DNA from: Stappia sp. BW2
Lineage (GTDB): Bacteria; Pseudomonadota; Alphaproteobacteria; Rhizobiales; Stappiaceae
DNA length: 64,000 nt
Reading direction: 5' to 3'
Assembly: GCF_008107695.1 (NCBI RefSeq)
Contig: NZ_VIRG01000053.1
Coordinates: 372,001-436,000, forward strand
In this document: piece by piece, positions 36,031 to 45,764 of the stretch
Position numbering within the stretch: the first letter of the stretch is position 1
How the letters are laid out: each line of letters begins with the position of its first letter
The notes under the pieces: model-generated
The model's input: the letters and a program-made list of their open reading frames with translations, nothing else
Databases searched by the model: none
What the model was told of the DNA's origin: nothing
Translations under genes and position numbers: made by a program

Positions 36031-37548
36031 TTAATGTATGGTCGCCTTGGCGCCCACGGACGCCAGGTGCATTATGTTTTCTTCTGTCATCTGTGCGCCC
36101 GTCACCTCGCCGCTGATACGCCCCTCCCGGACCACCAGCACACGGTCGCAAACACCGATCAGTTCCGGCAGCTCTGAAGAAATCACCAGAATACCGACCC
36201 CGCTGCTGGCGAGATTGCGCAAGATACGGTGGATCTCTGCCTTCGCGCCCACATCCACGCCGCGCGTCGGCTCGTCCAGGAAGATCAGCTTCGGATTGAC
36301 CGACAGCATTTTCGCAATCGCGACCTTTTGCTGATTGCCTCCGGAGAGCGAGGATACCGGGTCGGACAGCGCGCCGTACTTGAGGTTCAGACGCTTGCCG
36401 AGGCTTTCCGCCTGGGCCTCTTCCCTGGCACCCGCAATCAACCCCAAGGGGGTTGCGACCTGCTCCAGCTTGAGGGCGGACACATTGGCGGCAATCGACA
36501 TGTCAAGAAAGATGCCGTCGCCCTTCCGGTCTTCCGACAGATAAACGATGCCTTCGGAAATACTGTCGCGATAAGTCTTCAGAAAAAGTTGGCGCCCGTT
36601 GAGCGAGACTTCGCCCGTGACGTCGCCTTCAAGCCGGCAGATGCCCTTCACGATTTCGCTGCGCCCGGCACCGATCAGTCCGGCAATGCCGAGGATTTCC
36701 CCCTTGCGAAGCTGAAACGTGACATCCTTGAACCGCGTGCGTTCGCTCAGATTGCGCACATCCAGAATGATGTCATCCGTTTTTTCGCTGTCAGACTGCT
36801 TGCGCGGATAAAGCTCGTCGATCACCCGGCCGACCATGGCATTGACCACGTCGTCGGGCTGGATCTCGGCAACACTGCGGGTGGTGATGTATTTCCCATC
36901 CCGGAAGACGGAAACCCGGTCGCAATTGTCGAAGATCTCGACCATGCGATGGGAGATGTAGATGATCGAGATGCCCTTGCCGGCGAGACGGCGCATGATC
37001 TTGAAAAGGACCTGCGCTTCCTTCTCGGTCAGCGCTGCTGTCGGCTCGTCCAGGATCAGCACCCGGCAGTCAAGCGTCAGCGCCTTGGCGATCTCGACGA
37101 GCTGCTGGTGGGAAATCGAAAGATCTCGCACAAGTGTCGCCGGATCGATGTCGCCAAGCTGGCCCAGCACCTCGGTGGCCCTCTTTTCAAGCGCGCGGTA
37201 GTTCATCAGGAAGGAACGGCTGACATTGGTCGTCGCCATGAAGATGTTCTCGGCAACTGTGACATCGGGGCACAGCGCGATCTCCTGGTGAACGAACCCG
37301 ATGCCCAGCTTTTGCGCCACGGCGGGCGAAGAAATGACAACTGGTTTGCCGTCTAAATAAATCTCGCCACTGTCCGGCTGCAAGATGCCGTCGATGATAT
37401 TCATCAGCGTGGATTTGCCGGCGCCGTTCTCCCCGGCAAGCGCGTGGATTTCGCCTTTGCGCAGTTCGAAGTCCACGCCCTTCAGCGCCTGGACAGGCCC
37501 GAAGGATTTCGAGAGATTGGAGATCTTCAGGATCACATCGTCAGTCAT
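36031..37548 (-). CDS. Ribose-type ABC sugar-import ATPase with two nucleotide-binding domains
   Basis: The 505-residue protein contains two ABC domains. The first has Walker [10 protein letters not shown] and Walker [16 protein letters not shown]. The second has the signature [15 protein letters not shown] and Walker [19 protein letters not shown], with a degenerate Walker A (GLIGAGRSE). This is the normal RbsA pattern, in which the second site is impaired. It energises the sugar importer at the cytoplasmic face. The start complementary to 37546-37548 matches the family. It follows the binding-protein gene by 113 bp. Confidence 0.95.
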   Translation of the reverse strand: MTDDVILKISNLSKSFGPVQALKGVDFELRKGEIHALAGENGAGKSTLMNIIDGILQPDSGEIYLDGKPVVISSPAVAQKLGIGFVHQEIALCPDVTVAENIFMATTNVSRSFLMNYRALEKRATEVLGQLGDIDPATLVRDLSISHQQLVEIAKALTLDCRVLILDEPTAALTEKEAQVLFKIMRRLAGKGISIIYISHRMVEIFDNCDRVSVFRDGKYITTRSVAEIQPDDVVNAMVGRVIDELYPRKQSDSEKTDDIILDVRNLSERTRFKDVTFQLRKGEILGIAGLIGAGRSEIVKGICRLEGDVTGEVSLNGRQLFLKTYRDSISEGIVYLSEDRKGDGIFLDMSIAANVSALKLEQVATPLGLIAGAREEAQAESLGKRLNLKYGALSDPVSSLSGGNQQKVAIAKMLSVNPKLIFLDEPTRGVDVGAKAEIHRILRNLASSGVGILVISSELPELIGVCDRVLVVREGRISGEVTGAQMTEENIMHLASVGAKATIH

Positions 37549-37661
37549 GGCGAGGCCGATTTGCTCAAAGTTCCGGAAAAGAACGGGCTGCCTGATCTGC
37601 TTCATCAACAACAGACAGCCCGCCATATCGACCGGGGCGCGACAGGACCCCGGCCGGTTCG

Positions 37662-38678
37662 TCAGCTCGGATCGCGGCCTTCCATGTAGGCGTTGAGATC
37701 GAAGCTATCGGCGTTTTCCTTGGTAATCACGGCAAAGCCGTTGTCGACGTAGGGGATCTGCACCGGGTTGTAGCCGGACACCTTGTAATCGTTGAACGGA
37801 TCGAACACGTCGGAGTGCGCAGCCAGGAACACGGCCATGAAGCCCATGAAACCCTGCATGCCCTGGTTCGGGTTCAGCGCCATATGGATGTTGCCCGCCT
37901 TGATGTGCTCCAGCGTAGTCGGCGTGACATCCGCATGCATGATCAGCACCTTGGCTTCCGCTTCCAGCACCGCTGCGACAGCCCCTTCAGCCGATCCGGC
38001 TTCCGGGATCCAGAGCGCGGCAAGGTTCGGGTTGGCCTGAAGGATCGAGGCCGTTGCCCGGTAGGCGGCGTTGCTGTCCTGGTTGGTTGCCTGACGGCCG
38101 ACCAGTTTCATGTTCGGGTAGTTCTTTTCCATGTAGTCGATCAGCGCGGTTACGCGCAGGTCGTGGTTCGACTGACCCGGGTTTTCAAGAACCGCATATT
38201 CGGCACTGTCGCCAACCTGTTTGACGATTTCTTCGGCCGCAAACTTGGCTTCGGCCAGGTTATCGGAGGTGACATAGGCACTGCGCTTGGACTTCGGAGA
38301 ATCCGCCGCGAAGGTGACGATCTCCGTGCCGCTGTCGACCGCCCGGTCAATCGGCTCAATGAACGGGTCGGACTGCATCGGGTGCAGCAGAACACCGGCA
38401 GGCTGCTTGACCATGTCCTGCTCGAACGATGCAATCTGCTTGGTGATGTCGTAGTCCGGCGTACCGGAGAAGATCGTCTCGCAGCCGAACGCGGACGCAG
38501 CCTGCTTGAAGCCCTGATAGACCGGCACCCAATAAGGATGACCAGAGACCATGACGTTCATGATGTAGGTTTCGCCCGGCTCGCATTTCAAACCGTCCGC
38601 AGCCGCCGGAGCAGCCGTCAGGACAGCGGCTGACAGCATGCCAGAAGCCAGAATTCCCTTGAAAATAGAAGTGCCCAT
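37662..38678 (-). CDS. Periplasmic sugar-binding protein of the ribose type
   Basis: The 338-residue protein begins with a Sec signal (about 1-27, ending APAAA-DG). It then has a RbsB-type periplasmic binding domain: [19 protein letters not shown], the [13 protein letters not shown] segment, and [16 protein letters not shown]. It captures the substrate for the importer, and a polyol is likely from the operon content. GGAGGAAACT precedes the ATG at 38678. It is the first gene of the operon, so the promoter and operators should lie in the 695-bp region upstream. Confidence 0.93.
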   Translation of the reverse strand: MGTSIFKGILASGMLSAAVLTAAPAAADGLKCEPGETYIMNVMVSGHPYWVPVYQGFKQAASAFGCETIFSGTPDYDITKQIASFEQDMVKQPAGVLLHPMQSDPFIEPIDRAVDSGTEIVTFAADSPKSKRSAYVTSDNLAEAKFAAEEIVKQVGDSAEYAVLENPGQSNHDLRVTALIDYMEKNYPNMKLVGRQATNQDSNAAYRATASILQANPNLAALWIPEAGSAEGAVAAVLEAEAKVLIMHADVTPTTLEHIKAGNIHMALNPNQGMQGFMGFMAVFLAAHSDVFDPFNDYKVSGYNPVQIPYVDNGFAVITKENADSFDLNAYMEGRDPS

Positions 38679-39373
38679 AGTTTCCTCCCTGGACCCGCGG
38701 TCTCCCGGCCGCAAGCAGCCGAACCTCCGTTGGGTGATTGATTTCAGATTGTCAGGAAATCCCGCCTGCGTTCCTCTCCACGCAGACAGACCCGACGCTG
38801 CTCCTCCCACTCTTGCAGTCCAGCCCATCAGAGGCTTTTTCGATGCAAGAAATTTCAATCACTGGTTTTTATCCCAGCGACTTCATGGATAAGAGCAGCC
38901 CCCGGAAACCGTCAAACTCTTTTGGTATTTATTTCTTTTTGTGAAATTTATTTCAGGACCCAATCCAACAAAGCAGGTGAGAACGTTCCCCGTTCAGACC
39001 AATCAAACGACTGATCTTTTTGCACTTTTTGCCGACATCCAATGCGAAATTCGCCGGCTATTATGCATCTTCAACTGGCGGCCTTGGCGTCGTGCGTTTG
39101 GCAGTGAGGCCATCGACGCGGAAAGGTTGAGGGTCATGGTCAACCCGGCGACCAGGAGCCGATCAAACCGGGACATCAGGTGTTTGATACCGGCGACGCC
39201 ATGCCAATGGTTCGTGGTGACAGTCGAAAACAACACGCCAACTGCATGAGGAGCGTAAATCTGAATTCACAAAATCAAAAGGGCTGTCTATAGTCCCCCT
39301 ACGGTCGAAGTCGGCTTGTTTACTGATTTGATATTCATTTTGAATTGCCCCTCACATTTCCGGAGAGTTTGTT
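38679..39373. other. Long intergenic region with divergent promoters
   Basis: The 695-bp region separates the divergent sugar-importer operon and the ATP-grasp gene. It is AT-richer at both ends, which probably contain promoters. The middle (about 39000-39240) is GC-rich, but no reading frame there is convincing. An inverted repeat at 38942-38955 is a candidate operator. No RNA gene was recognised. Confidence 0.5.
38942..38955. promoter_or_regulatory. Inverted repeat, candidate SorC operator
   Basis: TGAAATTTATTTCA is a perfect 6-bp inverted repeat around TT, about 265 bp upstream of the binding-protein gene, in an AT-rich stretch. It would be compatible with an operator for the operon's regulator, but there is no second copy that proves it. 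Confidence 0.3.
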
Positions 39374-40345
39374 GTGCCGGTCAAAGAATTGCGACTATTG
39401 ATTTGTTCCGCAGGACGCCGCGTTGGATTGCTTCAGTGCTTTCGATCTGCCGCCGAACGCCTGGGCATCCAATTGGAAATACTTGCCTGTGACCTCGTGC
39501 CGGATTTAAGCGCGGCCTGCGCAGTTGCGGACCGGGCCTTTGCCGTGCCCCGATGCAATGACCCCGGCTATGCCAAGGCTATTCTCGATATCGTTCGTGA
39601 CAATCAGGTCAATCTGGTGGTTCCGACGATTGACCCGGAGTTGATGCCGCTTGCGAGCGTAGCGGACGATTTCGCCCAGCTGGGAGCACGGCTGCATGTT
39701 GCCCCGACTGACATCATCGAAGTTGTAAGGGACAAGCGGCTGACGTCTGAAACGCTTGAAGCGGCTGGCGTGCCCGTCCCCGGATCGCTGGGACACGAAG
39801 CATTGCTCGCCGATCCGGATGCGCTCGGCTGGCCGGTGTTTGCCAAGCCAAGTGGCGGCAGTGCCAGCCGGGGATTGCAGGTGTTTCAGAACATCAACGA
39901 ACTGCCCGACAGTTTTGAGGAACCCATGGTGTTCCAGCAGCTTCTGCGTGGTCCAGAATACACGATCAACATGTTCGTCGATAAAGGCGGCCAGCTGCAA
40001 ACCGTGGTTCCCCATCTGCGCATTCAGATCCGCGCGGGTGAAGTCGAGAAGGGGAAAACGGTTCGTCGCGACGATTTCCGGCAGATCGCCGAAGGCGTGC
40101 ACCGTGCCTTGCCCGGCCTGACAGGCGTAGCCTGTTTTCAGGTGATCGACGACCCGGATCTTGGACCGCGCGTCATTGAAATCAATGCAAGATTCGGTGG
40201 CGGTTATCCGCTGGCCGACCATGCCGGCGCCTATTTTGCGCAATGGCTGCTTGAGGAAGTTCTGGATCGTCCGTGCGGTGCAAATGATGACTGGCGAGAA
40301 AATGTCAAAATGCTCCGGTACGACAGCGCGGTCTATGACGGCTGA
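39374..40345 (+). CDS. ATP-grasp family carboxylate ligase-like protein
   Basis: The 323-residue protein resembles carbamoyl-phosphate synthase large-subunit-like ATP-grasp enzymes: a Rossmann-like N-terminal domain (LICSAGRRVGLLQCF), then ATP-grasp with VFAKPSGGSASRGLQV, FQQLLRGPEYTINMF and VIEINARFGGGYPL (metal-binding Glu and Asn). Such enzymes join a carboxylate to an amine or thiol with ATP; the substrate is unknown. The gene starts with GTG at 39374, preceded by GGAGAG. It is followed by a HAD gene, 129 bp away, and together they border a polysaccharide locus, where such pairs can modify sugars or lipids. Confidence 0.88.
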   Translation: MPVKELRLLICSAGRRVGLLQCFRSAAERLGIQLEILACDLVPDLSAACAVADRAFAVPRCNDPGYAKAILDIVRDNQVNLVVPTIDPELMPLASVADDFAQLGARLHVAPTDIIEVVRDKRLTSETLEAAGVPVPGSLGHEALLADPDALGWPVFAKPSGGSASRGLQVFQNINELPDSFEEPMVFQQLLRGPEYTINMFVDKGGQLQTVVPHLRIQIRAGEVEKGKTVRRDDFRQIAEGVHRALPGLTGVACFQVIDDPDLGPRVIEINARFGGGYPLADHAGAYFAQWLLEEVLDRPCGANDDWRENVKMLRYDSAVYDG

Positions 40346-40474
40346 CCATCCAAGACGTCCGGCAGCCGTGCTGGCCTTTCGTCGGCATCCACGCAACAGG
40401 TCCGCGCTTGCTTCGGTTACCATTTCCCGAAGCAGGGACCTGTCGGCTTGGAACCCTTTGTGCGGTGGATCGTG

Positions 40475-41146
40475 ATGATTGTTTTTGATCTGGACGATAC
40501 GCTCTACCTGGAGCGGGATTTTGCGTTCAGCGGCTATCGCTATCTCGACGGGTGGATGAAACAGCGTGAAGGCATCTCCGGCTTTGGCAATGCCTGCCAG
40601 ATGCTGTTCGAGGAAGGTGAGCGGCGCCACATCTTCAATCGCGCGCTTGAAAGTCTCGGTCACAGCGGGGACGGCAATCTGATCCCGGATCTTGTTGCGG
40701 CCTACCGCGGCCACACGCCACAAATTACGCTGGCTCCGGACGCGGCCCGTTATCTCGAGCACCATAGTGGTCCGTTCGGCCTGATAACCGACGGACCGGC
40801 GGCAACTCAAAACGCCAAGATCGTTTCCCTCGGGGTTGAGCAGTGGATTGACCATATCCGCAAGACCGGAGACTGGCCGCAAGGATATGGCAAGCCGCAT
40901 CCTCGCGCTTACGAGGAAATGGAAGAACGTGCAGCAGATGGCGGACCGATGGTCTACGTTGCCGACAATCCCGCCAAGGATTTCGTGACCCCAAAAGCAC
41001 GCGGCTGGATCACCGTTCAAATCCGGCGGACAGGGGCGGTCCATTCACCACACGCGAAAGAGGACGCATACGCGGCCCATGTGGAGATAACGTCGCTCGA
41101 CGAACTGGACGCCGCGCTGAAGGAGCAAATGGGCCACCGAAAATAG
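40475..41146 (+). CDS. HAD-family hydrolase
   Basis: The 223-residue protein has HAD motif I VFDLDDTLY (Asp5 nucleophile, Asp7), motif II LITDGPA, the lysine in YGKPHPRAY (motif III), and motif IV YVADNPAKDF. It should be a phosphatase or related phosphotransferase with Mg2+ in the cytoplasm. A helical cap of the C1 type lies between motifs I and II. The start is uncertain, as the ATG at 40475 has weak upstream signals; GTG at 40472 is an alternative. It follows the ATP-grasp gene and is convergent with the glycosyltransferase at 41171, with only 24 bp between them. Confidence 0.85.
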   Translation: MIVFDLDDTLYLERDFAFSGYRYLDGWMKQREGISGFGNACQMLFEEGERRHIFNRALESLGHSGDGNLIPDLVAAYRGHTPQITLAPDAARYLEHHSGPFGLITDGPAATQNAKIVSLGVEQWIDHIRKTGDWPQGYGKPHPRAYEEMEERAADGGPMVYVADNPAKDFVTPKARGWITVQIRRTGAVHSPHAKEDAYAAHVEITSLDELDAALKEQMGHRK

Positions 41147-41170
41147 GCGTCTGAAGCACCAAGTGTGCCG

Positions 41171-42316
41171 TTACGCTGGAAGGCGCTGCGACAGAACCTC
41201 CCGGTATTCATCGAGGATATGCTTCACCTGATAATTCTTCTCGATGCGCACTCGAGCCCTTTGTCCGAGATCTGCGACCTGATCGGCGGTCAGCTGGGCG
41301 AAGTCCGCCATTGCCTCGGACAATGCATCCGGATCCCCCGGCAAAACCACCTTGCCGGTGTCTGCCACGATAAGCGCCGCGTCGCCGACATCGGTGGTGA
41401 CCACCGGGCGGGCGTGGCTCATGGCTTCAGCGACCACATTCGGGAAGCCCTCCGTCCGCGATGACAGGACAAGAACATCTATCTGCGAATAGAAATCCTC
41501 CATGTCACGCAATTCGCCGAGCAGTTTCAGGCGTGACGGATCGAGCCCTGCTTCCGCCACCAGGGCCATGACCTCGCTGTTGCGCTCATCGAGACCGTGG
41601 CCTGCGGCGACAAAGCGGGCATCGGGAAATTGCGCTGCGATCTGGGCCGCGGCCCGGAAGAAGGTCAGATGGTCCTTCTGCGGATGAAACCGTGCGGCAA
41701 TACCGAACACGCGGGCCTTACCTGGCGCACGCTCCGCGAACTCCGGCACCACCACACCATTCGGTATGACTTTGCCGTATCGCGCGGCATAACCATACTG
41801 TTCGTGCTGCTCTTTCGCCCGTGCAGAATTGTAGACGATGCCCGCAGCGCGGGACGAAAGCATGCGTGCGCCTGCAACAGCAAGGCGAGTGCTCCGGGTC
41901 AGGCTGCGCGGGTCGTCAAGCGCCTGGCGCACCGTCCAGTAGACGGGCGGCGCGCCCGCAAGCCGCGCCGACACGGTGCCGACAACCATCGCATGATACA
42001 TCCAGCACAGCACTGCGCGCGGACGCTTCTGCCGCATAAGCCGAGTCAGGCTCCTTATCGCGCCCGGCATCTGCAGCGCTCCACGGGCGTTGAGCGAATG
42101 ATAGTCCACATCCGGGCGTCCGGCCAAATTCAGATTGCGCTCGGAAACATCGATCAGGGACACAACGACTGTCGGATCCGCAGTCGCCGCCAACAGTCTT
42201 GCCAGCATGGTTTCCGCACCGCCGCTGGCAGCGAAATTCGTAATCACATGCATGACCGGCGCGCCAGAGCCCGTTCCAGGCCCTATCTCGAAACCGTCGC
42301 TGGCAAATTCGTCCAT
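41171..42316 (-). CDS. GT4-family glycosyltransferase
   Basis: The 381-residue protein has the two-Rossmann GT-B arrangement. It includes HVITNFAASGGAETMLARLL at the N-terminal acceptor domain, KVIPNGV in the centre, and the donor-binding motifs GIAARFHPQKDHLTFFRA and SSRTEGFPNVVAEAM with the GT4 glutamate pair. It transfers a sugar to a lipid-linked polysaccharide precursor at the cytoplasmic face. The start at 42316 lies four bases after the sulfotransferase stop; a Met at 42253 is also possible. It is the last gene of the leftward polysaccharide locus. The donor cannot be specified. Confidence 0.9.
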   Translation of the reverse strand: MDEFASDGFEIGPGTGSGAPVMHVITNFAASGGAETMLARLLAATADPTVVVSLIDVSERNLNLAGRPDVDYHSLNARGALQMPGAIRSLTRLMRQKRPRAVLCWMYHAMVVGTVSARLAGAPPVYWTVRQALDDPRSLTRSTRLAVAGARMLSSRAAGIVYNSARAKEQHEQYGYAARYGKVIPNGVVVPEFAERAPGKARVFGIAARFHPQKDHLTFFRAAAQIAAQFPDARFVAAGHGLDERNSEVMALVAEAGLDPSRLKLLGELRDMEDFYSQIDVLVLSSRTEGFPNVVAEAMSHARPVVTTDVGDAALIVADTGKVVLPGDPDALSEAMADFAQLTADQVADLGQRARVRIEKNYQVKHILDEYREVLSQRLPA

Positions 42317-42320
42317 CCGC

Positions 42321-43151
42321 TCAGATCCCGTGCATGCCGCGCCAGGCGTCGAGCGGTTTCCCCATCCGTTGCTCAAGTTCACTGACTTCCGGTGCAAAGA
42401 AGTCCTGCAGCCTTTTTTCCAGATCCGGGCTCAATGGCGGATATTCCTGCGGCCGGGCAACGGCGTCGCGAAGAACCTTGATTGGCTTTGTGTGCCGAAC
42501 GCCGTCCAGGACCGGCCGAAACGGCTTCAGCACCTTGCGCAGGGGCAGAGGAACCATGGCCGCGTTCTTGTCCTTGACCTTGCTGTCCACCGGGGGGGCC
42601 AAGGGCGCCTCGTGACCGATATGGGAGGCAAGGCGGGCGAGCTGAGTTTCTGGCTCACGCCGGATATCCTCGAACAACAGCAGCAGGATCTGTTCCGCCG
42701 GGAACAGATCGTAGAACCGGCGAAGATGCAGGGCATACCGGCCGTTGTTGATGAACCGCTGGTCCGCCGCCCTGGCCGGATCGAGATGATCCTCGATGTT
42801 TCGGGAGACCTCCCCCCGCCGCAAGAGCATGCAATAATCGGAGTAGGCACGCGCGGCGGGTTCCCGCATCTGCACGACCAGCCGGACATCTGGAAGATCC
42901 CGCCGGATTCGCTCCGCGGCTTCAGGAACAGTGAGATAGGTATTGGACTTTTCTCCGACAAGAGCGTCCGGCTTGTCGAAGTTGAACTGAGACAGATACC
43001 AGTCCGATCCACGGTGATACTCATCGGAAAAATAATGCAGTTCCGGACTGGGCATCGATATCGTCGGGCTGCGCTCCAGTGATCTTTGCAGCCAGGTCGT
43101 TGCGGATTTGGCGGCGCCGAAAATCAGAAATCGAATATTTGAATCAAGCAT
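42321..43151 (-). CDS. Sulfotransferase, heparan-sulfate/PAPS type
   Basis: The 276-residue protein begins with the 5'-phosphosulfate loop GAAKSATTWL (about 12-21), which binds PAPS. It has VVQMREPAARAYSDY, the 3'-phosphate binding segment, and the C-terminal helix FAPEVSELEQRMGKPLD. Sulfotransferases of this family transfer sulfate from PAPS to a sugar hydroxyl. Lying in a polysaccharide locus, it probably sulfates the exopolysaccharide or its repeat unit. It overlaps the upstream glycosyltransferase by 8 bp and is followed closely by another. No signal peptide or membrane segment, so it acts on a cytoplasmic precursor. Confidence 0.9.
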   Translation of the reverse strand: MLDSNIRFLIFGAAKSATTWLQRSLERSPTISMPSPELHYFSDEYHRGSDWYLSQFNFDKPDALVGEKSNTYLTVPEAAERIRRDLPDVRLVVQMREPAARAYSDYCMLLRRGEVSRNIEDHLDPARAADQRFINNGRYALHLRRFYDLFPAEQILLLLFEDIRREPETQLARLASHIGHEAPLAPPVDSKVKDKNAAMVPLPLRKVLKPFRPVLDGVRHTKPIKVLRDAVARPQEYPPLSPDLEKRLQDFFAPEVSELEQRMGKPLDAWRGMHGI

Positions 43152-44340
43152 ATGCGGTACCTGCTACCTGAGGGCCCTCGAAAAGTTGTTCGTAAAGGCG
43201 GGAAATCTCGGAAACGTGGCGTTCTGCCCCATATTTGGCCGCGGCATCTGCCTGTGCGGCGTCAGCAATCCGGGTTTGCAGCGCAGGGTCGCTGATAAGG
43301 TTGCTGACAGGGTCAACAAAGCTCTCCGGAACATCCGGTTCGACGAGAAATCCCGTCAGACCGTCCGCAATCGCTTCAATGTTTCCGCCGTGACGCGTCG
43401 CGACGACCGGTGTGCCCAGATACATGCTCTCGATCAGGGTCCGGCCAAAGGGCTCGTTGACGGCCGGGACGAGCATGACGTCGACACCGCTCATGGCCTC
43501 GAAGACCGGTGAGCGAAAGCCCATGAAATGGAAATTGTCCGCCAGCCCGAGGCTGCTGACCAGTTCCCTGCAAGTTTCGTCCAGCCCCTGGGTTGCGTCG
43601 ACGGCATCTCCGAACAGCAATCCGTGCACCTGGCGATCCGGCAAGGCGCGGCGAACGGCGTCAACCGCGCGAACAAAGCCGTCCGGACGCTTGCGTTTGA
43701 TAATCGAGCCGAAATATCCGAGCAGTACCGCGTCCCCCGGCACGCCGAGTTCCTCGCAAAGCGCGGCATGCGCGGCTGTGCGGTCGGGCCGGACGGCCGG
43801 AAAATCAAACGGACTGCGGATCACGCTGGATCGCTCGCCGAGAGACCGGATTGGACGCGATGGCATCGCGTAATGGGAAACGCTTACGATGTGGTCGGCC
43901 AGCAATGGGGCGAGCGTGTTGGCACCTCTGGCTGCCGGGTCCTGACGATGATGCCAGAGGTGACGGCAACCGGACAATTTGCTCGGCACGATCCAGTTGG
44001 CATGCATGCGCCCTTCGTTCGTATGCACAATGTCGGGATCGATCTGTTTCAGCGTCCGCCGCAAGGCAGGCAATGTTCGCGTCATATAGCCCAGCGCGCC
44101 GACACGACCGGGCAAAGGCAGGCCAGGCGACGACATCAGCGGCGTGTCCTCCAGCACCTCGTAATCAAGGCCCAGATCCCGCGCCCTTTTGCCAATGGCC
44201 CCAGGCTCGAAATGAACGAGGACACGCGCCTCGAACCGACTTGGATCAAGCGAGGCGGCAAGGCTGAGCGCCGAGATGTGACTCCCGCCCAGAACAGGTC
44301 CGCCGACGAACGGATACAATACTCGAATGCGTCTCATCAC
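43144..44340 (-). CDS. GT4-family glycosyltransferase
   Basis: The 398-residue GT-B enzyme has an N-terminal acceptor domain (VLYPFVGGPVLGGSHISALS) and a donor domain with LLGYFGSIIKRKRPDGFVRA, FHFMGFRSPVFEAMSGVDVML and the GT4 signature NEPFGRTLIESMYLGTPVVA. The Glu and Arg/Lys donor contacts are in place. It assembles the lipid-linked repeat unit of the polysaccharide. It overlaps the sulfotransferase gene by 8 bp, and the two are evidently co-translated. The sugar it adds cannot be told. Confidence 0.9.
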   Translation of the reverse strand: MMRRIRVLYPFVGGPVLGGSHISALSLAASLDPSRFEARVLVHFEPGAIGKRARDLGLDYEVLEDTPLMSSPGLPLPGRVGALGYMTRTLPALRRTLKQIDPDIVHTNEGRMHANWIVPSKLSGCRHLWHHRQDPAARGANTLAPLLADHIVSVSHYAMPSRPIRSLGERSSVIRSPFDFPAVRPDRTAAHAALCEELGVPGDAVLLGYFGSIIKRKRPDGFVRAVDAVRRALPDRQVHGLLFGDAVDATQGLDETCRELVSSLGLADNFHFMGFRSPVFEAMSGVDVMLVPAVNEPFGRTLIESMYLGTPVVATRHGGNIEAIADGLTGFLVEPDVPESFVDPVSNLISDPALQTRIADAAQADAAAKYGAERHVSEISRLYEQLFEGPQVAGTAYA

Positions 44341-44350
44341 TGCACCAGAC

Positions 44351-45568
44351 CTACTTGGACGCTGTTTCGGAAATTGCCAGCGTGATTGTCAGACTGTCAC
44401 CGGGACGCATGAAGGCGTTCAGATCGACGTTCAAACTCTTCATCTCGCCATTCTCGAACCGCGAGATCCTGTAGGAAGGCGTGACGATGCTATCCTGCGC
44501 CGAAGTATCGACAGAGGACGTCGCCAGCGCCTCGGCGTAGACCTTGTGGGCCAGTTCAAGACGGGCTTCCACGTCAAAACGCTTGGATTTCACTACCGTG
44601 AGTTCGGAGAGCTTCTGACCACGGGTCTTGTCGAACAGGGTCGCGGCCTCTCGCGTTGCGAGATTGAGACGCTGCTCCGCATCGAGACGCGCGACTTCAA
44701 GCTGCAGGCGTTTTGCCTCAAGGTCATTGAGGGCCGTGTTGGCGGCGGACACACGCGTCGTTACGGCCAGCCCCTTCTCCTTCAGGTGCTCCATGGATGC
44801 GAGATCATTGCGGGCCAGTTCGATCTGTTTGTCGCGCAGGGTGATTTCTTCGGACAGCTGGGAAATTTTCTCGGTAAGCAGCACACGAAGATCCTTGAGG
44901 CTCTGGAGCTCCGCCTTGGTCACCTTGATGTTGGCTGAAAGGATCTTGGACTGCACCGGATCAGTGGATTGCGACTCGACCGTATCAGGCAGCTCTTCCG
45001 CTGAATAAAGCTGGACTTCCTGTTCAAGCCGTTTTTCCTGCTCCGCCAGACCGGCTGCCGTTCCGCGCAGCTGATTGATCTCTCCCGTTATCTTGGTGAG
45101 CGATGTCTCCCGTGTCCCTTCTTCGTTCGGAAGGCGATAAAAACCGCCGGCAATCGCCAGAGCTTTTTCGACCGTCATGCCGGGTGTGAAGTCAAACTGG
45201 CCAGGGGAAGTGACCGCGCCCCCCACGAACACAGGCGCATATCGCGATATTTCGACAGACACCGCGGGTAATTCCGTCAGGCCGACGATGCGCTGCATCC
45301 GGCTGGCAATTGTCTCCGCGACCTCGTCCAGGGTCTTGCCGACGACTTCCACGGCACCCGCAATCGGAACGTAGATATTGCCATCCGGCGCCATCTTGTA
45401 GGAGCCGGCAACGCCGTCCCAGTTGGCAAAGGTCTTGTTACGGGCATCCCAGGCGCCGGCGCGAAGCTCCAGCGTCTCACCGCCGGAAAGCCTGTACTGT
45501 TCGGCCGCGTGACCAGAGCCAAGAAAAGCCATCAATGAAATCACGGCAACGAATAAACGAATACTCAA
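44351..45568 (-). CDS. Outer-membrane polysaccharide export protein (Wza/ExoF-like)
   Basis: The protein has 405 residues with a Sec signal (ending SGHA-AEQY). A polysaccharide biosynthesis/export (PES) domain (about 25-105) and a soluble-ligand-binding beta-grasp (SLBB) domain (about 110-165) follow, then a long coiled-coil region (about 180-330). This is the OPX architecture of ExoF/Wza-like proteins that export polysaccharide across the outer membrane. The coiled-coil addition is typical of the ExoF subfamily. I start at the TTG at 45568, which has GGGAG upstream and exactly matches the signal peptide; the frame extends upstream in AT-rich sequence. Confidence 0.87.
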   Translation of the reverse strand: MSIRLFVAVISLMAFLGSGHAAEQYRLSGGETLELRAGAWDARNKTFANWDGVAGSYKMAPDGNIYVPIAGAVEVVGKTLDEVAETIASRMQRIVGLTELPAVSVEISRYAPVFVGGAVTSPGQFDFTPGMTVEKALAIAGGFYRLPNEEGTRETSLTKITGEINQLRGTAAGLAEQEKRLEQEVQLYSAEELPDTVESQSTDPVQSKILSANIKVTKAELQSLKDLRVLLTEKISQLSEEITLRDKQIELARNDLASMEHLKEKGLAVTTRVSAANTALNDLEAKRLQLEVARLDAEQRLNLATREAATLFDKTRGQKLSELTVVKSKRFDVEARLELAHKVYAEALATSSVDTSAQDSIVTPSYRISRFENGEMKSLNVDLNAFMRPGDSLTITLAISETASK

Positions 45569-45764
45569 CTCAAAATCTCCCGGATTAAATCCAAATTTCA
45601 AAAACTGAATTATTTTCAATATCTGGCAGTATATCACAAAAAGAGACAAATACCTCCAAAGGAACACTGCCTAAAACAGGCTCTCTTCCCCGGCTCGGAT
45701 ACCGTATCGGCATCTGGCGGCTCCGGTGTTTCCATCGAACGTTGGAACGTGCCTTTTCCATGGA
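45569..45764. other. AT-rich intergenic region before the export gene
   Basis: This 196-bp gap between the Wzy-like gene and the export gene is markedly AT-rich near 45590-45660, the only substantial gap within this part of the locus. It probably holds a promoter for the leftward genes, but no clear -35/-10 pair or terminator was found. Confidence 0.4.

Noticed and set aside
36031-37548. Degenerate second Walker A of the sugar ATPase as an anomaly
   Set aside because: GAGRSE is the normal form in RbsA-type ATPases, so it is not unusual here.
38941-39249. Plus-strand ORF of about 100 codons in the long gap
   Set aside because: No recognisable motif, no ribosome binding site, and the opposite strand is equally open. 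Composition does not resemble a coding sequence of this genome.
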